Positions 35,041-42,825 of a stretch of 64,000 bases of DNA are shown piece by piece (within the stretch, counting starts at the first letter, position 1; every line of letters starts with the position of its first letter). The notes beneath the pieces are model-generated. The model saw only the letters and a program-made list of their open reading frames with translations, was not told the origin of the DNA and did not search any database. The DNA comes from DASSUW01 sp963849695 (lineage in GTDB: Bacteria > Actinomycetota > Thermoleophilia > Solirubrobacterales > Solirubrobacteraceae), in contig CAWKIT010000035.1 of assembly GCA_963849695.1 (NCBI GenBank), positions 18,491 through 82,490 of the forward strand, given 5' to 3'. The translations under genes and the position numbers were made by a program.

Positions 35041-36525
35041 ATGGCCACCGCAACGCCCTCGAGGCCAGGGCCGGCCACGCCGCCCGCCCGCGCGCCGACC
35101 GAGCGGCCGCGCCGGGCCCTCCGCGGCTGGGCCGCCGCCATCGGCACGACCGTCGGCGTCGCAGTCCTCCTGTGGCTCGTGTACGCGCCCGCGTACGTCA
35201 ACTACGACGCCCAGTGGGCGCTGGCGTGGGCGCACGACGCGTGGCACGGTTTCCTGCCCGAGTACACCGCCGACTTCGCGCCGACCCCGCATCCGCTCGC
35301 CACCGCCGTCAGCTCGCTGGCGCTGCCGTTCGGGGCGCACGCCGACACGGCGATGCTGTGGCTGACGCTGCTGTCGTTCGGCGCGCTCGTCTACCTGACC
35401 TACCGGCTGGGCGAGGTGCTGTTCAACCGCTGGGTCGGCCTCGTGGCGGCGCTGGTGGTCGTCTCCCGGCCGGTGATCATGCGCGACGCGCTGATCGGCT
35501 ACCAGGACCTGCCGTTCGCGGCGCTCGTGATCGGGGCGGTGCTGCTCGAGGCGCAGCGGTCGCGCCGCGGACTGCCGGTCCTGGCACTGCTGGCGCTCGC
35601 CGGGCTGCTGCGGCCCGAGGCGTGGGTGCTCGCCGGTCTCTACTGGCTGTACCTGTGGCCGGCGACCACCCCGCGCGAGCGAGTGCGGTCGGCGGCCCTG
35701 GTCGCGGCCGCGCCGCTGATCTGGGCCGGCACGGACTGGATCGTGACCGGCGACCCGCTGCACTCGCTGCACGGCACAGCGGCGCTGGCGGAGGAGGTCG
35801 ACCGCCGTCGCGACCCGGAGGACGTCCCGTACTGGAGCGTGCAGTACCTCGGCTTCGTGCTGCGCCTGCCGCTGCTGCTCGGCATCCCGGTCGGGCTCGT
35901 GTTCGCCTGGTTCTACACACGCCGGCGGGCGCTGCTCCTGCTCGCCGTCATCGCGGCGATGCTCGCGGTGTTCGCGGTCGGCCCCGTGTTCGGCCTGCCG
36001 CTGATCCGGCGCTACGTCGAGACCCCGGCCGTGCTGCTGACGCTGTTCTACGGGCTCGCGGTGTGCGGCTTCACGCTGCTCCCGGCCGGCCGCGCGCGCA
36101 CGCGCTGGATGGTGATCGGCGGGCTCGCCGCCGCCCTGTCGGTCGCCTACCTGCCGTCGCATGTCTCACGGCTCGACCAGCTCGACAACCGGCTCCGGCT
36201 CGACGGGGCGATCTACCGCCAGCTCGAGCGCGTAGGCCACTCGAAGCGCGTGAACGCCGCGTTCGAGCGCTGCGCGCCCCTGGTGACCGGCGATCACCGC
36301 CAGATCCCGTTCATCCGCTTCTGGCTCGGCGGCGAGCCCGGCTCGGTCCGCACGGTCGAGGGCGGTGCCGCTCCGATGGGCCGCATGTTGCTGCTGCCAC
36401 GCCGCACCCGGATGACCAGGCGCATGTTCAGCAACCAGCCGTACCCGAACGTGCGGGTGCCGGCCGACTACCGCCAGATCTTCCGCAACCAGGCGTGGCG
36501 CGTCTACGCCGCGCCCGGCTGCTGA
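35041..36525 (+). CDS. GT39/ArnT-like polytopic glycosyltransferase or related membrane protein
   Basis: This 494-aa protein has an N-terminal helix at about 32-52, then VNYDAQWALAWAHDAWHGFL with the acidic residue expected in the first outer loop of GT-C enzymes. About ten more membrane segments follow, with HPLATAVSSLALPFGAH, and a soluble C-terminal part of about 110 residues. GT-C enzymes use polyprenyl-phosphate sugars on the outer face of the membrane. The family match is by layout, so dolichyl-phosphate-mannose-type transfer is only probable. It is the partner of the divergent sulfotransferase inside the repeat-bounded unit. Confidence 0.75.
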   Translation: MATATPSRPGPATPPARAPTERPRRALRGWAAAIGTTVGVAVLLWLVYAPAYVNYDAQWALAWAHDAWHGFLPEYTADFAPTPHPLATAVSSLALPFGAHADTAMLWLTLLSFGALVYLTYRLGEVLFNRWVGLVAALVVVSRPVIMRDALIGYQDLPFAALVIGAVLLEAQRSRRGLPVLALLALAGLLRPEAWVLAGLYWLYLWPATTPRERVRSAALVAAAPLIWAGTDWIVTGDPLHSLHGTAALAEEVDRRRDPEDVPYWSVQYLGFVLRLPLLLGIPVGLVFAWFYTRRRALLLLAVIAAMLAVFAVGPVFGLPLIRRYVETPAVLLTLFYGLAVCGFTLLPAGRARTRWMVIGGLAAALSVAYLPSHVSRLDQLDNRLRLDGAIYRQLERVGHSKRVNAAFERCAPLVTGDHRQIPFIRFWLGGEPGSVRTVEGGAAPMGRMLLLPRRTRMTRRMFSNQPYPNVRVPADYRQIFRNQAWRVYAAPGC

Positions 36526-36687
36526 GCCTGGATCACCGATCCCCGCGGCGCCTCGCCACCGTGGCCGTTCGCCAGAGCCGCTCGGCCGCGATCCCATGTG
36601 GCCCACCACAGCGGATGCGCGGCCGATCGTCTCTGACTCGGCCCACGGCGCCGAGGCATCCACGGGTCATCGGTGATCCAGGCTCAG
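36522..36687. repeat. Convergent intergenic region with right arm of the 58-bp repeat and an exact 19-bp inverted repeat
   Basis: Bases 36522-36540 are an exact reverse complement of 36669-36687 (19 bp), and each copy contains the stop codon of one of the two convergent genes. Bases 36543-36579 are the exact inverse of 33931-33967. So three related copies of one element lie at 33970-33988, 36522-36540 and 36669-36687. It may act as a two-way terminator or be a dispersed palindromic element. Confidence 0.85.
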
Positions 36688-37688
36688 CGCGCCAGGACCC
36701 TGACGATCCGCTGGCGCCAGTGGAGGGGGATGCGGCGGCGGTAGCGCCGCGGCACGGTCCGCACGAGGCGCGCACGCACGGGCAGGTTGGCCGAGGCGGC
36801 GCCACGCCGGCGGGCGGTCTCGATCGAGGACTGCGCGATCGCCTCGGCCTCGTCGTAGAGGACGATGTAGGCGGCGCGGGCGGCGTCGAGCCGGTCGGTC
36901 ACGTCCTCGCCCTCGGCGAGCGCGGACATCAGCGCCCACGCCTCGTCGGCCTGCGTCCGCAGCGGCGCCGGGAGCGCGAGGTCGCCCCAGTCGGAGCGCG
37001 AGCGGCTCAGCGAGCGGTCGACGAACTCGTGCACCGTGCGCAGCGACGCCGCCGGGGCGTCGCGCACGACCGCCAGGTCGAGCGCCTCGCCGATGCGGCC
37101 GACCGTCTTCGTCCAGTCCTCGAGCACGTCGTCGTAGCGGACGAGGATGCGCGGCGCGTCGCGCGTCGCGCGCTCGGTGAAGAGCGTGAGGTTGACCCAG
37201 CCGGCGGTGCGCGAGACGTCGCCCTGCCAGGCGCCGTACGAGCGCTGCTTGCTGTCGACCACCGCCGCCGGGTGGCGCAGCATCGTCACGAACCGGGGGG
37301 AAACGCCGATCGCCTCTGCGCAGCGCTGCCACAGCGGAAGGAACCACGACAGCCGCGGGTCCTTGATGAGCACGTGGTCGGTCTCGCCGTACTGCTGCTC
37401 GAGCCAGTTGCGCAGCTGCGTCTGGACCTCGTCTTCGAGGCAGATGTTCGCGGTCATGGCCCAGGCGCCCGGCCGTGCGTCCGACACCTGGACGCGGGCT
37501 CGCTTGAGCAGCGCGGTGTGGAAGTCGACGACCCACTGCGACTCCGCGAAGCCGCGCGGGTTGGTGTCGTCGGCAGGCACCTCGGGGGCCGGTACGTGAT
37601 ACCCCAGCCGCTGCAGGATCCCCGAGACGAGGCTCGTCCCGCTACGGCCCGAGCCCGCGACCAGGACGAGCGAGCGATCTCTCTGCAT
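36684..37688 (-). CDS. Sulfotransferase-family protein
   Basis: This 334-aa protein starts LVLVAGSGRSGTSLVSGILQ, a 5'-phosphosulfate loop. PRFVTMLRHPAAVVDSKQRS (about residue 130) is the 3'-phosphate motif and RILVRYDDVLEDW follows. It is longer and more divergent than classical enzymes and resembles bacterial polysaccharide sulfotransferases. The acceptor is inferred to be a surface glycan. ATG 37688 is the first good start. Its stop lies in the exact 19-bp inverted repeat shared with the convergent GT39-like gene. Confidence 0.87.
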   Translation of the reverse strand: MQRDRSLVLVAGSGRSGTSLVSGILQRLGYHVPAPEVPADDTNPRGFAESQWVVDFHTALLKRARVQVSDARPGAWAMTANICLEDEVQTQLRNWLEQQYGETDHVLIKDPRLSWFLPLWQRCAEAIGVSPRFVTMLRHPAAVVDSKQRSYGAWQGDVSRTAGWVNLTLFTERATRDAPRILVRYDDVLEDWTKTVGRIGEALDLAVVRDAPAASLRTVHEFVDRSLSRSRSDWGDLALPAPLRTQADEAWALMSALAEGEDVTDRLDAARAAYIVLYDEAEAIAQSSIETARRRGAASANLPVRARLVRTVPRRYRRRIPLHWRQRIVRVLAR

Positions 37689-37715
37689 CGGTCCGGCAGT
37701 AAAGCAAAGAGTCGC

Positions 37716-37721
37716 TAGCGT
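37716..37721 (+). promoter_or_regulatory. Candidate -10 element TAGCGT with TTG start
   Basis: TAGCGT is 9 nt before TTG 37731, the presumed start of the sulfotransferase-GT2 fusion. The same 9-nt spacing occurs at the other TTG-start genes of the cluster. Confidence 0.45.
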
Positions 37722-37730
37722 TCAGGCCCC

Positions 37731-39470
37731 TTGTTCAGCAACCATGTCCTCCAGCGCACGGTCGTGCTTCGCGAGCTGCGCGTGATGTTCCTGCCCATCC
37801 CCAAGGCGGGCTGCACGAGCATGTTGTGGCTGCTGGCCGAGCTGGCCGGCATCCCGGCCGAGCGGTTCGGGCGCTCGAGTCTGGCCGAGGTGACGCCCGC
37901 ACTGACCGTGCACGACATGGGCGTGTGGGCGCCGCACCGGCTCGCCGACTTCGAGGGCGACGAGCGCGAGCGCGTGCTCACCGAGGACGGCTGGCTGCGG
38001 TTCACGATCGTGCGCGACCCTGTGCGCCGGGTCTGGTCGGCGTGGCAGAGCAAGCTGCTGCTGCGCGAGCCGCGCTTCGTCGACGCATTCGGCGACCAGC
38101 CGTGGTTCCCGCGTCTCCCCGAGCGGCCGGCCGAGATCCGGGAGGACTTCCGGCGCTTCCTCGCCGCGATTCCCACGGGCACGGCCGAGGATGTCCACTG
38201 GGCCGTCCAGCGCGACCTCGCCGCGCAGTTGCCGCTGACCCACGTCGGTCGCCTCGAGCGGTTCGACGAGACGCTGGCCCTTCTGCGGGGACACATCGGC
38301 GACCGCTGGCCGGGCGGCCCGGCGCGCGAGAACCCGAGCCGAGTGCCGATGCCCACCGACGCGTATGACGCGGCCGGCGCCGAGGTGCTGCGCGAGCGGT
38401 ACGCAGCGGACCTGGAGGCGTACGGCTACGAGGTCCCGGAACCCGCGGCAGACCCCCGATGGGAAGACCAGGTCGCGGCGCTGCTGCCGCTGCTGCGGGG
38501 CACGACGCAGCAGCACGCACGGATCGGGCAGTTGCAGAGGCGCCTGCGGCGCGCCGAGCGATGGTCACCGAGCCGCCCGGTCGAGGGCGTCCTGACCAAC
38601 CTCGAGGGGCACGCCGACTACGACGTGCGCCGCCCGGAGGGCGAGATCGAGCCCGGCTTCACCGCGGTCCTGCGCGTCCGCGACGAGGCGCGCTCGCTGC
38701 CGTTCGTGCTGCCGCCGCTGCTGCGCGCGGTCGAGCGCGTCGTCGTCATCGACAACCGCTCGACCGACGGTACGGCGGACGTCGCGCGGCGCGTCGCCGC
38801 CGAGCAAGGCGCGACCGACCGGCTCGAGGTTCGCCCGTACCCGTTCGCGGTCGCCCGCTGCGGTGCCGAGCACCTCGCGACCCACGCCGACTCGGTGCAC
38901 AGCCTGGCGTACTTCTACAACTGGTCGTTCTCGCATGTGCGCACCGCATACGCGCTCAAGTGGGACGGCGACATGGTGCTCACCGACCCTGCAGTCGCAG
39001 CGGTGCGCGCCCTTGCGTGGCAGCTCGAGGCCATCGAAGCGGTGGTTCGGATCCCGCGCCACCCGCTCTACGTGGCCGACGAGCGCTTGGGGTTCCTCGA
39101 CTTCGAGTCGCGCAACTACGAGCCGTGGGGCTGGCCCAACCGGCCCGAGCAGCGGTTCGTGAAGGCGATGGAGTGGGAGCTGCCGCTGTGGTTTCCCGAT
39201 GTCGGCGTCACACTGCCCGAGCACTCATGCTTCGAGCTCAAGTTCCTCGAGGCCGACGAGTTCGACCACTGGTCCGACACCGACTTCGACGCGTCCCGGC
39301 GGACGCTGCGCAAGCGGCGCGAGTACGACGTGTTCAACGCTGTCGCGGGCGGCGGGGACCCGCCCGAGGGCGTGATGCGGATCGAGGCGCCCGCCGGCGA
39401 GCACATCATCGACTACGTGCGCACGAGCTGGCTGACGACCGGGTCGCCCGCGCTGGCCCCGGTGGGTTAG
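37731..39470 (+). CDS. Fusion of a sulfotransferase domain and a GT2-like glycosyltransferase domain
   Basis: This is a 579-aa protein. Residues about 15-235 are a Sulfotransfer_2-type domain, with FLPIPKAGCTSMLWLLAELA as PAPS loop and FTIVRDPVRRVWSAWQSKLL as second motif. Residues about 285-560 are a GT2-like domain of the GT92/DUF23-like sort, with VLRVRDEARSLPFVLPPLL, VIDNRSTDGTADVARR and the DxD-like LKWDGDMVL. One chain could add and sulfate a sugar in sequence. TTG 37731 is chosen because family members need residues before the PAPS loop and a -10 box sits 9 nt upstream; ATG 37786 is too late. A paralogue of the first half is at 47115. Confidence 0.85.
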   Translation: MFSNHVLQRTVVLRELRVMFLPIPKAGCTSMLWLLAELAGIPAERFGRSSLAEVTPALTVHDMGVWAPHRLADFEGDERERVLTEDGWLRFTIVRDPVRRVWSAWQSKLLLREPRFVDAFGDQPWFPRLPERPAEIREDFRRFLAAIPTGTAEDVHWAVQRDLAAQLPLTHVGRLERFDETLALLRGHIGDRWPGGPARENPSRVPMPTDAYDAAGAEVLRERYAADLEAYGYEVPEPAADPRWEDQVAALLPLLRGTTQQHARIGQLQRRLRRAERWSPSRPVEGVLTNLEGHADYDVRRPEGEIEPGFTAVLRVRDEARSLPFVLPPLLRAVERVVVIDNRSTDGTADVARRVAAEQGATDRLEVRPYPFAVARCGAEHLATHADSVHSLAYFYNWSFSHVRTAYALKWDGDMVLTDPAVAAVRALAWQLEAIEAVVRIPRHPLYVADERLGFLDFESRNYEPWGWPNRPEQRFVKAMEWELPLWFPDVGVTLPEHSCFELKFLEADEFDHWSDTDFDASRRTLRKRREYDVFNAVAGGGDPPEGVMRIEAPAGEHIIDYVRTSWLTTGSPALAPVG

Positions 39471-40258
39471 ACGTCCTCCATCGTCACGGGATCCTCCTCG
39501 TCCTCGCGGACTCCGAGGAACTCCGTGTAGGCCTCGACCACGGCGTGCGGCTCGTCCCACATCCGCATCTGGCCCTTGTGCATCCAGATCGCATCGTCAC
39601 AGAGCTTCTCGATGCTCCCGAGCGCGTGGCTCACCAGCAGGATCGTGCGGTCCTCGCCGCACAGCTCGCGCATCTTCTCGAAGGACTTGCGGCGGAAACG
39701 CGCGTCGCCGACCGACAGCGCCTCGTCGATGATCAGGATGTCGGGATGCATGGTGACCGCGACCGCGAACGCCAGGCGCCCGTACATGCCGGATGAGTAG
39801 GTTCGCATCGGCATGTCCATGAAGTCGTCGAGCTCGGCGAAGTCGACGATCTCGTCGTACTTCTCTCGCAGTTCGGCGCGCGTGAGCCCGGCCGCCAGGC
39901 CGCCCAGCACCACGTTCTCGCGGCCCGTGAGCTTCCTGTTGAAGCCGACGCCGAGCGACAGCAGCGTGCTCACGCGGCCCTGGACCTCGACGCGGCCGTG
40001 GGTGGGTGGCAGGATTCCGGCCACGGTGCGCATGAGCGTCGACTTGCCGGCCCCGTTGGCGCCGACCACGCCCATCACCTTGCCGTGCGGCACCTCGAAC
40101 GAGACGCTCTTGAGCGCTGCGATCTCGCGGATGATCCGCTCGCGGCGGCCGAGCCGCAGCAGCGTGCTCTTGAGGGTCGGCGAGCGCTCGAGCGGCGTCC
40201 GGTAGGTCACCGAGACGTCCTCGACGCGGATCCGCACGCGTTCAGAGACGGACAGCAA
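39467..40258 (-). CDS. ABC transporter ATP-binding protein for polysaccharide export (Wzt/TagH-like)
   Basis: This 263-aa protein has Walker A GVVGANGAGKSTLMRTVAG (about residue 62), the signature RTYSSGMYGRLAFAVAVTM (about 150) and Walker B DILIIDEALSVGDARFRRK, plus the switch histidine in LLVSHALGSI. SLGVGFNRKLTGRENVVLGG is typical of the glycan-export group (Wzt, TagH, RfbE). It lacks the extra C-terminal glycan-binding domain of E. coli O9a Wzt. It powers export with the permease encoded upstream, whose gene it overlaps by 17 bp. Confidence 0.93.
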   Translation of the reverse strand: MLSVSERVRIRVEDVSVTYRTPLERSPTLKSTLLRLGRRERIIREIAALKSVSFEVPHGKVMGVVGANGAGKSTLMRTVAGILPPTHGRVEVQGRVSTLLSLGVGFNRKLTGRENVVLGGLAAGLTRAELREKYDEIVDFAELDDFMDMPMRTYSSGMYGRLAFAVAVTMHPDILIIDEALSVGDARFRRKSFEKMRELCGEDRTILLVSHALGSIEKLCDDAIWMHKGQMRMWDEPHAVVEAYTEFLGVREDEEDPVTMEDV

Positions 40259-41063
40259 ACTCGCGCTCCCGTGAGACGAAGAACAGCGCGCCGCCGACGA
40301 AGAAGACCAGGCCCCAGGCGGCGCCCATAGCGAGGTCGGACGGGTCGGGCGCCACCCCGAGGTCGATCACGTCGCTCCAGGCCGTCAGCAGCGGCGCGAG
40401 CGGGTTCAGCAGCAGCAGGAACTGGTAGCGGTCCGGCACCTCGGCGGCGAAGTAGAGGATCGGCGAGCCGTACAGCCACATCCGCAGCGCGTACTGGAGG
40501 AAGTTCTTGAGGTCGCGGAAGTAGACCTGGAGCGATGCCACCAGCGCCGCCATGCCAATGGCGAGCAGCGCGAACAGCGCGAACACCGGAAACAGCCACA
40601 GCAGATGCGGGCCGACCGGAAGGTCGGCGATGATGAACACCGGCACGAAGATCAAGATCGTCGGCAGGAACCGCTTGAAGGCGGTGATCACCGACGCGCC
40701 CGGCAGCAGCAGGCGGGGGAACGCGGTGTTGAGGATCAGCCGGCCGCCGCCTGTGACCGACCGCACCGCCTGGCGGATCGCGTCGGTCACGAAGTAGTAC
40801 GCGAACAGCGCCGCCATCAGGTGCGCGAAGAACGCCACGCCGCCGGTGCGTGCGCGCAGGATGTCGACGAGCACGAAGTAGACGCACGCCAGCAGCAGCG
40901 GGTTGAGCAGGAGCCACAGCTGCCCGAACAGCGTGTTGTAGTGCTGCGCGCGCAGGTCGGTCCGCGACAACTCGAACGCGAACTCGCGCCGCCGCCACAG
41001 CTCGCGCAGGTAGGAGCCGAGCGGCGGCAGGCCGACGCGGTGCGGCTCGTACACGTGCCGCAC
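40242..41063 (-). CDS. ABC-2 type permease for polysaccharide export (Wzm/TagG-like)
   Basis: This 273-aa inner-membrane protein has six predicted helices. ELSRTDLRAQHYNTLFGQLW is the typical amphipathic start of Wzm/TagG permeases, and LQVYFRDLKNFLQYALRMWL is the conserved cytoplasmic motif. It forms the channel with the ATP-binding protein. GTG 41063 is the start of the open frame, but the true start may be TTG 41121. That TTG is 9 nt after a TAGCCT box and reads TAPVTEP, then one extra base near 41096-41100 puts YITSATDEFTSVRHV in frame with this gene. So the N-terminal 19 or so residues may be hidden by a frameshift. Confidence 0.9.
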   Translation of the reverse strand: MRHVYEPHRVGLPPLGSYLRELWRRREFAFELSRTDLRAQHYNTLFGQLWLLLNPLLLACVYFVLVDILRARTGGVAFFAHLMAALFAYYFVTDAIRQAVRSVTGGGRLILNTAFPRLLLPGASVITAFKRFLPTILIFVPVFIIADLPVGPHLLWLFPVFALFALLAIGMAALVASLQVYFRDLKNFLQYALRMWLYGSPILYFAAEVPDRYQFLLLLNPLAPLLTAWSDVIDLGVAPDPSDLAMGAAWGLVFFVGGALFFVSREREFAVRL

Positions 41064-41130
41064 GGACGTGAACTCGTCCGTCGCGCTCGTGATGTACGGG
41101 TTCGGTAACCGGGGCGGTCAAAGCACGAAG

Positions 41131-41136
41131 AGGCTA
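41131..41136 (-). promoter_or_regulatory. Candidate -10 element TAGCCT of the exporter genes
   Basis: On the minus strand TAGCCT ends 9 nt before TTG 41121. It probably drives the Wzm-Wzt pair. The 155-bp gap 41064-41218 otherwise shows no gene. Confidence 0.45.
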
Positions 41137-41218
41137 GCCGCTCAGGGGGCGGCCAACGGGACATCGCTCCACACGGAATGGCCCGTGGGGTGGGGCCCCC
41201 GGTTGTTTCGGCGGGCGG

Positions 41219-42076
41219 TCAGATGATCGGGGGTCGCCCGGCGCGTGTCATGCGCCACAGGGTTCCCGCCCGGAGGCGACGGCGTGCACCGCACGGCCGG
41301 CGCATGCCGTCGCGATAGCCGCGCAGGGCCGCTTGGGCGCGGCCGTGGGCGCGCAGGAGCGGGAGCGTGCGCAGGACGAAGCCCGCGACGTAGAGGACGC
41401 CGAGCGGCAGCGGGAGGTGGCGGCGCGCGAGGAAGACGCGGTTGCGGGCGCCGTAGTAGGCGGAGTAGCCGTGTGGCGCGGTGCGGTAGGACGGATGCAG
41501 GATCTCGATGTCCCCGGCGTAGACGACCCGGCGTCCGGTGTCCATCACCCGCCAGGCGAGGTCGACGCCCTCGTGCGCGAAGCGGAACTCCTCCGGCCAC
41601 CCGCCGGCCTGCTCGAACACCGTCCGCCGGATCGCCACCGCGCCCTCCCAGACCGCGGTCACCTCGCTCGAGCGTGCCGGGTCGCCGACCCGCAGCCGCG
41701 GGACCCAGTCGCGCGGCGCCGGCCCGCCGTCGGACGAGCGCACGCGGAGCTGCAGCATCCCGAGCCCGGGGTCCGCGGCGAATCGCGCGGCCACGCGAGC
41801 GAGCGTGTCCGGAGCGGCCAGCCGGGCGTCGTCGTCGAGGAAGAACAGCAGCTCCCCGTCGACCGCGCCCACGCCCGCATTGCGCCCGGCGGGGATCCCC
41901 CGGTCGACCTCGAGCCCGACCGAGTGCACGCCCGCGGGCAGCCCCGACGGCTCCCAGCCGTTGCCGACCACCACGATGTCGAGCTCGACCTCCCGCTGGA
42001 GCGCGAGCGACTCGAGGGCGGCGGCGAGCTCGGCGGGCCGTCGCCCCTGGGTGAGAACGACGGCGCCGACCCTCAC
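41219..42076 (-). CDS. GT2-family glycosyltransferase
   Basis: This 285-aa protein has a GT-A fold: VGAVVLTQGRRPAELAAALE at the start, IPAGRNAGVGAVDGELLFFL followed by the metal-binding DDDARL (about residue 100), then GWPEEFRFAHEGVDLAWRV with the catalytic-base region. It transfers a sugar from a nucleotide donor. GTG 42076 overlaps the stop of the CDP-alcohol transferase by four bases. It is the last gene of a six-gene minus-strand run from 47065. Confidence 0.9.
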   Translation of the reverse strand: MRVGAVVLTQGRRPAELAAALESLALQREVELDIVVVGNGWEPSGLPAGVHSVGLEVDRGIPAGRNAGVGAVDGELLFFLDDDARLAAPDTLARVAARFAADPGLGMLQLRVRSSDGGPAPRDWVPRLRVGDPARSSEVTAVWEGAVAIRRTVFEQAGGWPEEFRFAHEGVDLAWRVMDTGRRVVYAGDIEILHPSYRTAPHGYSAYYGARNRVFLARRHLPLPLGVLYVAGFVLRTLPLLRAHGRAQAALRGYRDGMRRPCGARRRLRAGTLWRMTRAGRPPII

Positions 42077-42825
42077 CGCAGCCGGTCCGAGGCGAGGATC
42101 GCGACGAGATGGCCGACCACGGTCAACGCCGCCACCCCGATCAGCGCGATCACGAGGAGTCGCGAGCCGTCGAGGCTGTCGGTGGCGGTGTCGACGATGG
42201 CGGCGGCGAGCGCCAGCAGCGTGAACTCCATCGCCACGAACGCGCGGTAGAAGGGCAGCCGCCCGACCGCCCGCCGCGCGCTCCGCAGCAGTCCGCCGCG
42301 CGGCGCCGCCACCGACTTCGTGTCGGCGGCCGGCGGCAGCCCGGCGTCGGCGCGCGCGACCGTGACCAAGGCAGACTCGCCCTTGATCAGCAGCACCAGG
42401 ACGGCCACCACCAGCCCCAGCAGGGGCTCCTCGGCGCGGACCCCGAGAGCGATCGGCAGCGCCGACTCGGTCACCCAGTGGGCGATCCGGTCGAGGTAGA
42501 TGCCGGCCGTCGAGCGGACGTTCCGCCACCGCGCCAGCTCGCCGTCGGAGCAGTCGAGCAGGATCTGGAGCTGGATCAGCAGGAACGCCGCCACCGCCGG
42601 CAGCAATCCGGGCAGGCACAGCACGCCCGCGGCCGCCACGCCGCTCGCCATCATCAGCCACGTGACGCCGTTCGGCGTGATCCGGGTCCGCAGGAACACC
42701 CGCGTCAGATACACGGATGCGCGCCGGATGTAGAGCCGGCCCGCCCAGTGCTCGCCGCTGTCGCGGGCGAAGATCGAGGGCGGCTGGGTGGCGGCCCGCA
42801 GCTCGGCGATCGACGGCCCGCTCAT
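42073..42825 (-). CDS. CDP-alcohol phosphatidyltransferase-family protein with altered catalytic motif
   Basis: This 250-aa membrane protein has five to six helices. The family motif reads DCSDGELAR, then G eight residues on, then YLDRIAH. The pattern is D-x2-D-G-x2-A-R-x8-G-x3-D-x3-H. The final residue is His where the fourth, catalytic Asp is normally found. The paralogue at 45308 keeps the Asp. It may use another base or belong to a subfamily with changed chemistry. It would join a CDP-activated alcohol to a lipid or polyol phosphate. It overlaps both neighbours by four bases. Confidence 0.88.
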   Translation of the reverse strand: MSGPSIAELRAATQPPSIFARDSGEHWAGRLYIRRASVYLTRVFLRTRITPNGVTWLMMASGVAAAGVLCLPGLLPAVAAFLLIQLQILLDCSDGELARWRNVRSTAGIYLDRIAHWVTESALPIALGVRAEEPLLGLVVAVLVLLIKGESALVTVARADAGLPPAADTKSVAAPRGGLLRSARRAVGRLPFYRAFVAMEFTLLALAAAIVDTATDSLDGSRLLVIALIGVAALTVVGHLVAILASDRLR

